A DNA stretch of 48,390 nt from the NCBI GenBank assembly GCA_041687455.1, contig JAWLBY010000027.1, positions 1-48,390 on the forward strand, in the 5' to 3' direction. Source of the stretch: JAWLBY01 sp041687455 (GTDB lineage Bacteria > Pseudomonadota > Gammaproteobacteria > Xanthomonadales > Xanthomonadaceae). The notes beneath the pieces were generated by a model. That model was given only the letters and a program-made list of their open reading frames with translations. It did not search any database and had not been told where the DNA came from. Below are positions 9,591-17,674 of this stretch, piece after piece. The first letter of the stretch is position 1; each line of letters begins with the position of its first letter. A program made the translations under genes and the position numbers.

Positions 9591-10067
9591 ATGGCTCATC
9601 TGATCTGGAACGACGAGCTCGATACCGGCATCGAAGTGATCGATGGCCAGCATCGGCAGATTGTCGATTACATCAATCACCTGCACGATGCCCGGCAGAC
9701 TGGCGACCGCGAAGCGATCGGCGAGGTCATCAACGAGCTGATCGACTACACGCTGTCGCACTTCGCGTTCGAAGAGGAACTGATGGAGGAGGCCGGCTAT
9801 CCGTTCTCGCGGCCGCACAAGCGCGTGCACGAGGTGTTCACCAAGCGGGTCGGCGAATACCAGTTGCGCTACCGGGCCGGCGAGGACATCTCGGCCGAAC
9901 TGCATGCGCTGCTGATGCGCTGGCTGGTCGGACACATCAAGAACGACGATGCGGCTTACGTCGGGGCGGTCAAGGCACACACGCATGCCGATGTCGCGCA
10001 GCACGGCGGCTGGCTCGCACGCACGCTCGGCCGGGTGTTCGGCGGTCTGCATCCCGCCACCCGCTGA
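9591..10067 (+). CDS. bacteriohemerythrin (second of a tandem pair)
   Basis: This 158-aa protein carries the hemerythrin ligands (DGQHRQ, HFAFEEELME, RPHKRVHEVF, HIKNDD). ATG 9591 follows gaggacgcaac, and homology begins at once with LIWNDELDTGIEVIDGQH. It differs from its upstream paralogue by a C-terminal extension of roughly 30 residues (about 129-158, AHTHADVAQHGGWLARTLGR) with an amphipathic, basic character, which might serve in targeting or partner contact. Close spacing to the first copy suggests an operon arising by tandem duplication followed by divergence. Confidence 0.93.
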   Translation: MAHLIWNDELDTGIEVIDGQHRQIVDYINHLHDARQTGDREAIGEVINELIDYTLSHFAFEEELMEEAGYPFSRPHKRVHEVFTKRVGEYQLRYRAGEDISAELHALLMRWLVGHIKNDDAAYVGAVKAHTHADVAQHGGWLARTLGRVFGGLHPATR

Positions 10068-10079
10068 GCGGCGTCCCGG

Positions 10080-11165
10080 TCAGTACCAGCGCAGCAGCGA
10101 GACGCCGACGCCGAAGTAGGTCGCGCGATGGTTGTAGTCGATCATGCTCTCGCCGTAGCCGTCGAACAGTTGCAGGTGGCCGCGCAGGTAGCGGTGCAGC
10201 GGAAAGCTCCAGTCGAACTGCAGTGATCCATGCGAGCGATCGCCGCCGTGCAGGCTGTGGCGCAGGCCGAGTGCGAACTCCTGCGCGCCGCGCTGGTGCA
10301 CGACCCGTAGTTCGCCGCGGCCCATGTAGTCGGAGATGTCGGGGTTGTCGTCGTCGTGGTCGGATTCCGGGATCCGCCACCACGGCCGGATCTGCACCAC
10401 CCAGTCGTCGCGTTCGATGCCGACGTCGACCAGCATCCGGTCCCAGCTTCGCGAGAACGGCAGCGCCCGGCCGTTGGACTGGTGCGCGAAGCCGGCGCCG
10501 AGCATGCGCAGCCGCCAGTCGCCGGGCAGGCCGATGTCGGTGCCGAACACCAGCAGCATCTCCGGCTCGTAGTTGGTTTCGCGAAACGGCCGCGAGTCGT
10601 CGTCGTTGTAGAGCTGCCAGCGCGAGGTCTGGGTAAAGCCGAACCACAGGTCGCCGTGGCCGTCGAAGATGCCTTGCAGCAGCTTGTTCTTGAAGCTGAC
10701 CTGGAACTTGTTTTCGAGCGCGTCGATGGCGAGTGGCGCGCCGACCGTGTTCAGCGGATTCGGGCTGTCCGGTTGCCGGTTGGTCCGGCTGCTCCAGAAC
10801 AGCGGCAGCACGTAGACCGGTCGGTGCGCCCGCATGTTGAACGTGCCGAGCTTGGCCTGCGGCGACAGCTCCCAGCGGCCGTCGAGCAACGAGCGCCGCT
10901 TGAGCCGTTCGGCACCGGCCTCGGCCGGATACAGGTCGCTGGCGGCCAGTGTCGGATCGCCTCCGGCTTGCGGCGCCGGTGCCGGCGCGTCGCGGCCGAG
11001 CGCGCGGTCGTAGCAGGCCAGCCGCTCGGCGTCGGACTGGATCGCGACGCAGGCCGCCGGCGAGTGCTCGGCGGCTGCGGCGTGACCGGCAGCCAGGCCC
11101 GGCAGTGCGAGCGCGAGGGACAGCGCGGCGGGCCGCCACAGCGGCGATGCGAAGTTTCGGGGCAT
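10080..11165 (-). CDS. pldA: outer membrane phospholipase A (OMPLA)
   Basis: This 361-aa precursor has an N-terminal signal peptide ending near AAGHAAAAE and a beta-barrel phospholipase domain from about residue 100. The catalytic block HQSNG lies at 228-232 (His228, Ser230) and is followed by SRSWDR. In Escherichia coli OMPLA the third triad residue is Asn156, 14 residues after the His; the equivalent here is Asp242, giving a classical Ser-His-Asp set. OMPLA hydrolyses phospholipids that reach the outer leaflet under envelope stress, using Ca2+ and dimerisation. A Cys-containing stretch before the barrel (ACVAIQSDAERLACYDRALG) is a common N-terminal extension in Xanthomonadales. The next gene on this strand is tesA, another lipid esterase, transcribed in the same direction 35 bp upstream. 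Confidence 0.93.
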   Translation of the reverse strand: MPRNFASPLWRPAALSLALALPGLAAGHAAAAEHSPAACVAIQSDAERLACYDRALGRDAPAPAPQAGGDPTLAASDLYPAEAGAERLKRRSLLDGRWELSPQAKLGTFNMRAHRPVYVLPLFWSSRTNRQPDSPNPLNTVGAPLAIDALENKFQVSFKNKLLQGIFDGHGDLWFGFTQTSRWQLYNDDDSRPFRETNYEPEMLLVFGTDIGLPGDWRLRMLGAGFAHQSNGRALPFSRSWDRMLVDVGIERDDWVVQIRPWWRIPESDHDDDNPDISDYMGRGELRVVHQRGAQEFALGLRHSLHGGDRSHGSLQFDWSFPLHRYLRGHLQLFDGYGESMIDYNHRATYFGVGVSLLRWY

Positions 11166-11200
11166 GGATCGGCTCGGGTCGAGGGCAGGGCTGCGGCCGT

Positions 11201-11857
11201 TCAGTGCACGATGCCGAGCAGCGGCAGCAGCGTCGGCCAGATGTGTTCGAGCAACTGCGGCTGGGCGTCGGCGGTCGGATGCAGGTTGTCGGCCTGGAAC
11301 GCGTCGCGGTCGCTCGCGATCGGTTCGAGCAGAAACGGCAGCAACGCCACGTCGTTGCGTTCGGCGAGGCCGGCGTACATCGCCTCGAAACTGCGGGTGT
11401 AGTCGGGCCCGTAGTTCGGCGGCATCCGCATGCCGATCAGCAGCACCTCGGCATCCTGCGCGCGGGCGGCGTCGATCATCGACTGCAGGTTGCGCTCGGC
11501 CAGTTCGACCGGCAGCCCGCGCAGGCCGTCGTTGGCGCCGAGCTCGATCACCAGCGCCGCTGGCCGGTGCCGCTCGAGTTCGCTACGGACCCGGCTGGCG
11601 CCGCCGGCGGTGGTCTCGCCGCTGACGCTGGCGTTGACGACCCGCCAGGCGTGGCCATTGCCCTGCAGGCGCCGATCGAGCAGCGCCACCCAGCCCTGCT
11701 CGGCGCGCAGGCCGTAGGCTGCCGACAGCGAATCACCCATGACCAGCAGCACGCGTTCAGCCGCGGCGGCGTAGCCGATCATCGCCAGCCACAGCAGGCC
11801 GATCATGACGACATGTTCAGCCGCGCTGCGGCAACGTGAGAAATTCCGTCGTTTCAT
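11201..11857 (-). CDS. tesA: arylesterase / acyl-CoA thioesterase I, SGNH hydrolase
   Basis: This 218-aa precursor has SGNH-hydrolase blocks: GDSLSAAYG (block I, nucleophile Ser), ASVSGETTAGG (block II Gly), IELGANDGLRG (block III Asn) and DNLHPTADAQ (block V Asp/His). The family acts in the periplasm as thioesterase I, protease I and lysophospholipase L1. ATG 11857 gives a basic N-region before the hydrophobic signal (VVMIGLLWLAMIGYAAAA); an internal ATG at 11806 would leave a signal with no basic residue. It is divergent from ybbA with only 23 bp between start codons, the same tesA-ybbA-ybbP neighbourhood as in E. coli. It is followed by pldA, which suggests a shared role in envelope lipid turnover. 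Confidence 0.94.
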   Translation of the reverse strand: MKRRNFSRCRSAAEHVVMIGLLWLAMIGYAAAAERVLLVMGDSLSAAYGLRAEQGWVALLDRRLQGNGHAWRVVNASVSGETTAGGASRVRSELERHRPAALVIELGANDGLRGLPVELAERNLQSMIDAARAQDAEVLLIGMRMPPNYGPDYTRSFEAMYAGLAERNDVALLPFLLEPIASDRDAFQADNLHPTADAQPQLLEHIWPTLLPLLGIVH

Positions 11858-11880
11858 TACGTTCAGTTCCAAGGATTCCG

Positions 11881-12576
11881 ATGCCAGACGATCAGCGCAT
11901 TCCATCGACCGAGCCGATGCTGGCGGCCGAACGGCTCGCCAAGCGGGTGCCGATCCCGACCGGTCAACTGACCATACTCGAAGACGTGAGTTTCGCGATC
12001 GCGCCAGGCGAGGCGGTCGCGATCGTCGGCGCCTCGGGTTCCGGCAAGTCGACGCTGCTGGCGCTGCTTGCCGGGCTCGATGTGCCGAGCGACGGTCGGG
12101 TCCGGCTGGCCGGCGAGCCGCTGTCCTCGCTCGACGAGGACGGCCGGGCGCGGGTCCGCGCGGCGCGGGTCGGCTTCGTGTTCCAGTCGTTTCACCTGCT
12201 GCCGTCGCTGACCGCACTCGAGAACGTGATGCTGCCGCTCGAACTGGCCGGTCGTGGCGATGCCGAAGGCCCGGCGCGCGCGATCCTGTCCCGGGTCGGG
12301 CTGGCCGAACGGCTCGGTCACTATCCGCGCCAGTTGTCCGGCGGCGAGCAGCAGCGCGTCGCTTTGGCCAGGGCATTCGTGACCGAACCGGAACTTCTGT
12401 TCGCCGATGAGCCGACCGGCAATCTCGACAGTGCGACCGGCGCCGCGATCGCCGACCTGCTGTTCGAGCTGAACGCGCAGCACGGCACGACGCTGGTGCT
12501 GGTGACCCACGACGAACGGCTGGCGGCGCGCTGCAGCCGGCAACTGCGGCTGGACTCCGGCCGGCTCGTCGCATGA
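11881..12576 (+). CDS. ybbA: ABC transporter ATP-binding protein YbbA
   Basis: This 231-aa ATPase belongs to the LolD/MacB-type class. Motifs are Walker A GASGSGKST, the Q-loop VFQSFHLLPSLT, signature LSGGEQQR, Walker B ELLFADEPTGNLDS and the H-loop LVTHDE. It should power the FtsX-like permease encoded next, whose start overlaps its stop (ATGA, 12573-12576). Systems of this type do mechanotransmission or lipid/lipoprotein handling at the inner membrane rather than solute import. I chose ATG 11881; an in-frame ATG at 11836 would run into the divergent tesA start. Confidence 0.93.
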   Translation: MPDDQRIPSTEPMLAAERLAKRVPIPTGQLTILEDVSFAIAPGEAVAIVGASGSGKSTLLALLAGLDVPSDGRVRLAGEPLSSLDEDGRARVRAARVGFVFQSFHLLPSLTALENVMLPLELAGRGDAEGPARAILSRVGLAERLGHYPRQLSGGEQQRVALARAFVTEPELLFADEPTGNLDSATGAAIADLLFELNAQHGTTLVLVTHDERLAARCSRQLRLDSGRLVA

Positions 12577-15077
12577 TCGGCCTGACGCTCGGCTGGCGCC
12601 TGCTGCGGCGCGACCTGGCCGCCGGCGAAGTGCGCGTGCTGCTGGCGGCGCTGGTGCTGGCGGTCTGCGCGGTCGCCAGTGTCGGCTTCCTGACCGACCG
12701 GGCGCAGCGTGCGCTCGATCTCGAGGCGAACCGACTGCTCGGCGGCGACGCGGTGTTGCGCTCGGACCGGCCGATCGACGCCGCGTTGCGGACCCAGGCG
12801 GCCGAACTCGGCCTGCAGACGGCCGAAACGCTGAGCTTTCCGAGCATGCTGCGGGTCGGCAGTGCGGCCCGGCTCGGTGATATCCGGGCACTCGGTCCGG
12901 GCTATCCGTTGCGCGGATCGTTCGAGCTGCAACGCACACCCGGCAGCGCTGCCGAACCGGCGCAGGCGCCGCCGGCGCCGGGCACGATCTGGCTGACCCG
13001 CGCCGGCGCCGAGGCGCTCGGCGCGCGGATCGGCGATCCGGTCGGGCTCGGCGAACGCGAGCTGACGCTCGCCGCGCTGGTGGTCGGCGAGCCGGACGTC
13101 GCGCTGGATTTCTTCAACGTCGCGCCGCGTGCGTTCTTCCATGCCGATGATGTCGACTCGACCGGTCTGGTGCAGTTCGGCAGCCGTCTCGCCTACCGAC
13201 TGTTCGTCGCCGGCGACGGTCGCGCGGTCGAACGCTGGGTCGCCGCCGCCGAGGCGACGCTGCAGCGCGGCCAGCGCATCGAGACCGCCGCCGACGCGCG
13301 GCCGGAACTGCGCTCGGCGCTCGAACGCGCCGACCGTTTCCTCGGGCTCGCCGCGCTGATCGCGGTCGTGCTGGCCGGCATCGCGATCGCGATGGCGGCA
13401 CGCCGGCATGCCGACCATCATCTCGACGGCTGCGCGGTGATGCGCTGCCTCGGCGCCTCGCAGCGCACCGTGCTGCTGATCCAGGTCGGCGAGCTGGCCT
13501 GGATCGGCGTGTTCGGCGCGCTCGGCGGCGTGCTGCTCGCGTTCGTGCTGCAACTGGCGATCGGCCACTACCTCGCGGCGTCGATGGGGCTCGCGATTCC
13601 GCCGGCCGGGCCGCTCCCGGCCGTGCAGGGCGCCGCGGTCGGGCTGCTGGTGCTGGTCGCGTTCGCGTTGCCGCCGCTGCTCGGCCTGCGCCGGGTGCCG
13701 GCGGTGCGGGTGCTGCGCCGCGATCTCGGTCGCGCCGAGCCGAGCGCGATCGTCAGCGCGTTGCTCGGACTCGGAGGTCTCGCGGCATTGCTGTGGTGGC
13801 GGGCCGGTGGCGCGGTGCTCGGCAGTGTCGTGCTCGGCGGCATCGTCGGCACGCTGGCGGTGCTGGCGCTGCTGGCGCTGCTGCTGGTCTGGGTCGTGCG
13901 GCGGGTGCGCCATCGGCTGCGCGGCCCGTGGCGTTACGGGCTCGCCAACGTCAGTCGCCGGGCGCGGTCGAGCGTCGTGCAGGTCAGTGCGCTGGGTCTC
14001 GGCCTGATGGCGATCCTGCTGCTGACGCTGGTTCGCACCGACCTGATCGAGCGCTGGCAGCAGTCGCTTCCGGACGATGCCCCGAACCGGTTCCTGATCA
14101 ACGTGCAGCCCGACCAGCTCGGGCCGGTCCGCGGGCAACTGGCGGCGGCCGGCGTCGCCGATCCGACCCTGTATCCGCTGGTGCGCGCGCGGCTGATCGC
14201 GCGTAATGACGAACCGGTCAGCGGCGACAGCTATGCCGAGCGCGGCGAACGTGCGCAGCGACTGGCCGAACGCGAATTCAACCTGTCGTGGGCGGAGCGG
14301 ATCCGCGACGACGACAACCGGATCGTCGCTGGTCGCTTCTGGGCGCCCGACCACAGCGGTGAAACGGAATTGTCGGTCGAACAGAATTTCGCACTGACAC
14401 TGGGCTGGTCGCTCGGCGACCGCATCGCCTTCGACATCGCCGGAACCCGCGTCGAAGGGCGGATCACCAGCCTGCGCAAGGTCGACTGGGAAAGCTTCAA
14501 GCCGAATTTCTTCGTGCTGTTGTCGCCGGGCGCACTGGCCGATTTTCCGACCAGCCACATCGGCGCGATCTATGTGCCGGCCGAGGCGGCCGGCGTCACC
14601 GAAGCGCTGGTGCGGCAGTTCCCGAACATCTCGGTGATCGATATCGAGGCGATCCTGTCGCAGGTTCGGCGCACTGCCGACCAGGTCGCGCAGGCGGTCG
14701 AGTACGTGTTCTATTTCACGCTGGCCGCCGGCGTGCTGGTGCTGCTCGCGGCGGTCAGCGCGACCCAGGACGAGCGCCTGCTGGAGGGCAGCGTGATGCG
14801 CGTGTTCGGCGCCAGCCGACGGCAGTTGCGACTGGCGCAGTTGTCCGAATTCATCGCGATCGGGCTGCTGTCCGGACTGACCGCCGCGCTGGCGGCGACG
14901 ATCGTCTCGGGGCTGATCGCACGCGAAGTCTTCGACCTGCCGTGGCGGCCCGACTGGCGGCTGGCGGTAGTCGGTGCCGCGATCGGCGTGGCCGCGGTCA
15001 CCGTCGCCGGGCTGCTCGCAACCCGTCGGGTGGTGTCGGCGCCACCGGCCGGAACGCTGCGTGCATTACAAGGCTGA
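12573..15077 (+). CDS. ybbP: FtsX-like ABC permease YbbP
   Basis: This 834-aa inner-membrane protein contains two FtsX permease modules. Hydrophobic helices are evident at the N-terminus (VLLAALVLAVCAVASVGFL), in a mid cluster (LAALIAVVLAGIAIAMAAR, then GELAWIGVFGALGGVLLA), and in a C-terminal cluster (FYFTLAAGVLVLLAAVSA, AIGLLSGLTAALAATIV, LAVVGAAIGVAAVTVAGLL). Large periplasmic domains lie between them. It is translationally coupled to ybbA (4-bp overlap). With TesA divergent next door, the locus matches the E. coli YbbAP-TesA module, for which release of hydrophobic compounds from the inner membrane for hydrolysis by TesA is a plausible role. Confidence 0.93.
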   Translation: MIGLTLGWRLLRRDLAAGEVRVLLAALVLAVCAVASVGFLTDRAQRALDLEANRLLGGDAVLRSDRPIDAALRTQAAELGLQTAETLSFPSMLRVGSAARLGDIRALGPGYPLRGSFELQRTPGSAAEPAQAPPAPGTIWLTRAGAEALGARIGDPVGLGERELTLAALVVGEPDVALDFFNVAPRAFFHADDVDSTGLVQFGSRLAYRLFVAGDGRAVERWVAAAEATLQRGQRIETAADARPELRSALERADRFLGLAALIAVVLAGIAIAMAARRHADHHLDGCAVMRCLGASQRTVLLIQVGELAWIGVFGALGGVLLAFVLQLAIGHYLAASMGLAIPPAGPLPAVQGAAVGLLVLVAFALPPLLGLRRVPAVRVLRRDLGRAEPSAIVSALLGLGGLAALLWWRAGGAVLGSVVLGGIVGTLAVLALLALLLVWVVRRVRHRLRGPWRYGLANVSRRARSSVVQVSALGLGLMAILLLTLVRTDLIERWQQSLPDDAPNRFLINVQPDQLGPVRGQLAAAGVADPTLYPLVRARLIARNDEPVSGDSYAERGERAQRLAEREFNLSWAERIRDDDNRIVAGRFWAPDHSGETELSVEQNFALTLGWSLGDRIAFDIAGTRVEGRITSLRKVDWESFKPNFFVLLSPGALADFPTSHIGAIYVPAEAAGVTEALVRQFPNISVIDIEAILSQVRRTADQVAQAVEYVFYFTLAAGVLVLLAAVSATQDERLLEGSVMRVFGASRRQLRLAQLSEFIAIGLLSGLTAALAATIVSGLIAREVFDLPWRPDWRLAVVGAAIGVAAVTVAGLLATRRVVSAPPAGTLRALQG

Positions 15078-15354
15078 CAGGCATGTCAGGCGAGGTTCTA
15101 TGCGTCCTGCATGACCTCGCGTGAGCGTGTGAAAAGATTACAAGGCCGGCTGCAGAGCGCGTCGATTTCAAAAAAAAGTTTGGGTAGACTCGGTCGCGCT
15201 GTCATTGCTGGGGTCGCGATTATTCGGGACCCGATGGCGCGGAATCGGTTTCCACGACATCGAGCGATCACCGTCCAGAGCTTCTTGCAATACAGTAAAT
15301 AAGCCTGCCTCGGCGGGCGTTTCAAAACGCTATTGTTTCAAGGGAGCATGCAAA
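15078..15354 (+). promoter_or_regulatory. long 5' leader region of the cold-shock gene
   Basis: No gene is seen in these 277 bp. Cold-shock genes usually carry long structured leaders that act as RNA thermometers. Here there is an A-rich run (tttcaaaaaaaagtttggg near 15166), a possible -10-like tagact at about 15185, a small GC hairpin (gcctgcctcggcgggc at about 15303), and a strong ribosome site agggag just before the ATG. The transcription start cannot be placed from sequence alone. Confidence 0.5.
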
Positions 15355-15564
15355 ATGTCGGACCGTGAGATCGGCACCGTAAAGTGGTTCAATGACGCCA
15401 AGGGCTTCGGCTTCATCAGCCGCGAAAGCGGTGACGATGTGTTCGTGCACTTCCGCGCGATCCAGGGCAACGGCTTCCGCACGCTGCAGGAAGGCCAGCA
15501 GGTCAGCTTCAAGGTCGTGCCGGGCCAGAAGGGCCTGCAGGCCGATGAGGTCCTGAAGCTGTAA
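15355..15564 (+). CDS. cold-shock domain protein, CspA family
   Basis: This 69-aa protein is a single cold-shock domain and is full length for the family. RNP1 (KGFGFI) and RNP2 (VFVHF) are intact in IGTVKWFNDAKGFGFI and DDVFVHFRAIQGNG. It binds single-stranded RNA and DNA and melts secondary structure, aiding translation and antitermination at low temperature. ATG 15355 lies 8 bp after agggag. The gene is monocistronic: it ends in a strong hairpin terminator 27 bp after the stop, and the neighbour is on the opposite strand. Confidence 0.96.
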   Translation: MSDREIGTVKWFNDAKGFGFISRESGDDVFVHFRAIQGNGFRTLQEGQQVSFKVVPGQKGLQADEVLKL

Positions 15565-15590
15565 GTCGCGCAAGGATCACCCATCATCGA

Positions 15591-15619
15591 AAAAGCCCCG
15601 GGGATGCCCCGGGGCTTTT
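15591..15619. terminator. bidirectional rho-independent terminator
   Basis: A perfect 13-bp inverted repeat (aaaagccccgggg / ccccggggctttt) encloses the three-base loop atg. The A-run on the left and T-run on the right let it work on both strands. It serves the cold-shock gene, and on the other strand it lies downstream of the convergent lipoprotein gene. Confidence 0.92.
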
Positions 15620-15672
15620 CGTATCCGCCTCACGGCGACGGTGGGCGTCGAGTCGGGCCGCGTCGTTGCCGA

Positions 15673-16140
15673 TCAGAGCAGCCGCGCTTCGCCGTTGATG
15701 ATCCGTACCCGCGCACCCGGCCGCACGCCGCCGAGATTGCGCTGGTCGACCACGATCATCCGGCCGTTGTCCATCCGGACATGCACCTCATAGATCGGCC
15801 CGGTCCGCTGGCGACGTTCGATCTCGTGTCCGGCGACACCGCCGGCCACTGCACCTGCCACCGTTGCGGCGGTCCGTCCGGAACCGCTGCCGACCTGGCT
15901 GCCGAGGGCGCCACCGACCACGCCGCCGAGCACTGCGCCGGCGCCGCTCGGCCGGTCCGCACCGTACAGGGTCTCGATACGCTCGACGACGCCGCAGTCG
16001 TAGCAGTTCGCGTAGCCGCCGCTGTAGCTGCGATCGTAGCCACGATCATAGCCGTAGCCGTTGCGGTAGTAGCCGCTATCGGTCGCACAGGCGCCGAGCA
16101 TCAGCACGGCAAGCAAACAAAGCAATATGCGCAGTTTCAT
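15673..16140 (-). CDS. glycine-zipper 2TM lipoprotein
   Basis: This 155-aa precursor has a lipoprotein signal (MKLRILLCLLAVLMLGAC, lipidated Cys18), then a Tyr/Gly/Arg-rich linker (about 22-45) and a glycine-zipper region (GAVLGGVVGGALGSQVGSG; AGAVAGGVAG) typical of Rick_17kDa_Anti / SlyB-like proteins. The C-terminal YEVHVRMDNGRMIVVDQ is the usual beta tail. Such proteins sit in the outer membrane and support envelope integrity under stress. ATG 16140 is preceded by aagggagat, a good ribosome site; a longer reading from 16209 lacks a signal. Confidence 0.9.
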   Translation of the reverse strand: MKLRILLCLLAVLMLGACATDSGYYRNGYGYDRGYDRSYSGGYANCYDCGVVERIETLYGADRPSGAGAVLGGVVGGALGSQVGSGSGRTAATVAGAVAGGVAGHEIERRQRTGPIYEVHVRMDNGRMIVVDQRNLGGVRPGARVRIINGEARLL

Positions 16141-16264
16141 GATCCATCTCCCTTCCCACCGGGTCGATGACTGCACGCTATGACGGCGGCAATGAACGCA
16201 TGCCGACATCGGTCGCAGCGCCGTTCAGCCGCGCGAGGAGCGCGGCGAACGGCGCCAGCGGCCG

Positions 16265-16666
16265 CTACTTGTAGTCGCGATGGCAGGCCTTGCAGCCGTC
16301 GCCGATCTCGCCGAGCGCCTGGGTCAGCGCCGGGCAATCGGCCGGCGGCCATTGCTCCAGCACGCGCGACAGCGTCGCGTGGTGCTGCTCGGCGTACTGG
16401 CTGAAGGTCGGGTCCTGCTGGCCGTCCGGCAGGAACGCCGGGACGATGTCGGCCGCCAGCATCGCCAGCGCATCGACGTGCGGTCGGGCCACCTCGGCGC
16501 GGCACGGGGCGGCGGTCGCGGCATCGCGCAACTGGCCCATGTGGTAGCCGGTGACTGCCATCACGCCGTGCGGGAAGGCGGTCTTCGCCCGCAACGCATT
16601 CATGGCCGCGGCAGTCGCGAATACGCCGATCAGCAGGCCGAGCACGAGCAATCCGATCACACGCAT
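16265..16666 (-). CDS. class II cytochrome c (cytochrome c' type)
   Basis: This 133-aa protein has an N-terminal hydrophobic export/anchor segment (MRVIGLLVLGLLIGVFATAAA) and a single haem-binding CKACH five to ten residues from the C-terminus, the hallmark of cytochrome c' four-helix bundles. The helices carry PHGVMAVTGYHMGQL and FSQYAEQHHATLSRVL. It would be periplasmic, binding NO or transferring electrons. It lies alone between the lipoprotein and divergent tcdA. Two further Cys residues (APCRAEV, PADCPAL) could form a disulphide. Confidence 0.85.
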   Translation of the reverse strand: MRVIGLLVLGLLIGVFATAAAMNALRAKTAFPHGVMAVTGYHMGQLRDAATAAPCRAEVARPHVDALAMLAADIVPAFLPDGQQDPTFSQYAEQHHATLSRVLEQWPPADCPALTQALGEIGDGCKACHRDYK

Positions 16667-16769
16667 CTTTCAGTTCTCCATTGATCCATCGGGGTCGCAC
16701 GGCCGCGCCGCGCGTGGCCGACAAGGATGCCGTAACATCGCCCGCCGCACGACCACCCCGAACGTCGCG

Positions 16770-17561
16770 ATGACCGATTCCCCGTTGCTCGACCGTTTTT
16801 CCGGCATCGATCGCCTGTACGGCGCCGGCAGCATCGCGACGCTTTCCGCGCGTCGCGTCGCGGTGATCGGGGTTGGCGGGGTCGGCTCGTGGATCGTCGA
16901 GGCGCTGGCGCGCAGCGCGATCGGCAGCCTGCGGCTGATCGACGCCGATGATCTGTGCGTCAGCAACACCAACCGGCAGTTGCCGGCGCTGGCCGGGCAG
17001 TACGGCCGGGTCAAGGTCGAGGCGATGGCCGAGCGGGTGCAGTTGATCCAGCCGGGCTGCGCGGTCGAGCCGGTGGCAGAGTTCATGACTGCGGCCACGC
17101 TCGACCGCCATCTCGACGGCGTCGATCTGGTCATCGATGCCTGCGACAGCTTCCGCAGCAAGGTCGAGGCGATCGCCTGGTGCCGACGCCGCAAGCAGCC
17201 GATGATCGTGATCGGCTCGGCCGGCGGTCGCACCGATCCGACCATGGTGCGGGTGCGCGACCTGTCGCGCACCGAGCACGACGCGATGCTGGCGCTGATC
17301 CGCAAGAAGCTCCGTGGCGAATTCGGCTTTCCGCGCAATCCCGACCGCTATTTCGGCATTCCGGCCGTCTACTCGCTGCAGAACGTCCGCTATCCGCAGC
17401 CCGACGGCAGCGTCTGCGGACTGCGGCCGGCGAACGGCGGTGAAGCCGGCTTCAAGCTCGATTGCGGTGGCGGCCTCGGCGCGGCCACCCACGTGACCGG
17501 TGCGTTTGCATTCGCGGCGGTCGGCAAGGCGCTCGAACTGCTGCTGAAACGGTGCGACTGA
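16770..17561 (+). CDS. tcdA: tRNA threonylcarbamoyladenosine dehydratase
   Basis: This 263-aa E1-like enzyme has the ATP-binding fold of ThiF/MoeB: RVAVIGVGGVGSWIVEALAR (glycine loop, about 28-47), DADDLCVSNTNRQ, and VIDACDSFRSK. TcdA (CsdL) uses ATP to dehydrate t6A at position 37 of ANN-decoding tRNAs to the cyclic form ct6A. The region between the Rossmann part and the C-terminus (RKKLRGEFGFPR, YSLQNVRYPQPDGSVCG) fits TcdA rather than MoeB, which has zinc Cys pairs absent here. ATG 16770 gives the normal family length. Confidence 0.93.
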   Translation: MTDSPLLDRFSGIDRLYGAGSIATLSARRVAVIGVGGVGSWIVEALARSAIGSLRLIDADDLCVSNTNRQLPALAGQYGRVKVEAMAERVQLIQPGCAVEPVAEFMTAATLDRHLDGVDLVIDACDSFRSKVEAIAWCRRRKQPMIVIGSAGGRTDPTMVRVRDLSRTEHDAMLALIRKKLRGEFGFPRNPDRYFGIPAVYSLQNVRYPQPDGSVCGLRPANGGEAGFKLDCGGGLGAATHVTGAFAFAAVGKALELLLKRCD

Positions 17562-17674
17562 TCACGGTTTGATGCTTGCCGGTGATATTGTTGCGGCCGA
17601 GCTCGGCGAGCGCGTCGGGCCGATTCCCAATGCGTGCGACTGCACCGGTCGCGCATGCACAGGCGACCACTACC

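Noticed and set aside
9970..11139. 389-codon minus-strand frame beside pldA
   Set aside because: It is an out-of-frame Arg/Ala-rich shadow of pldA, which has signal peptide and catalytic motifs in its own frame.
12321..14558. 745-codon minus-strand frame opposite ybbP
   Set aside because: Gln/Arg-rich composition (RQHRQRADDAAEHD type) is the usual antisense shadow of a GC-rich membrane protein gene.
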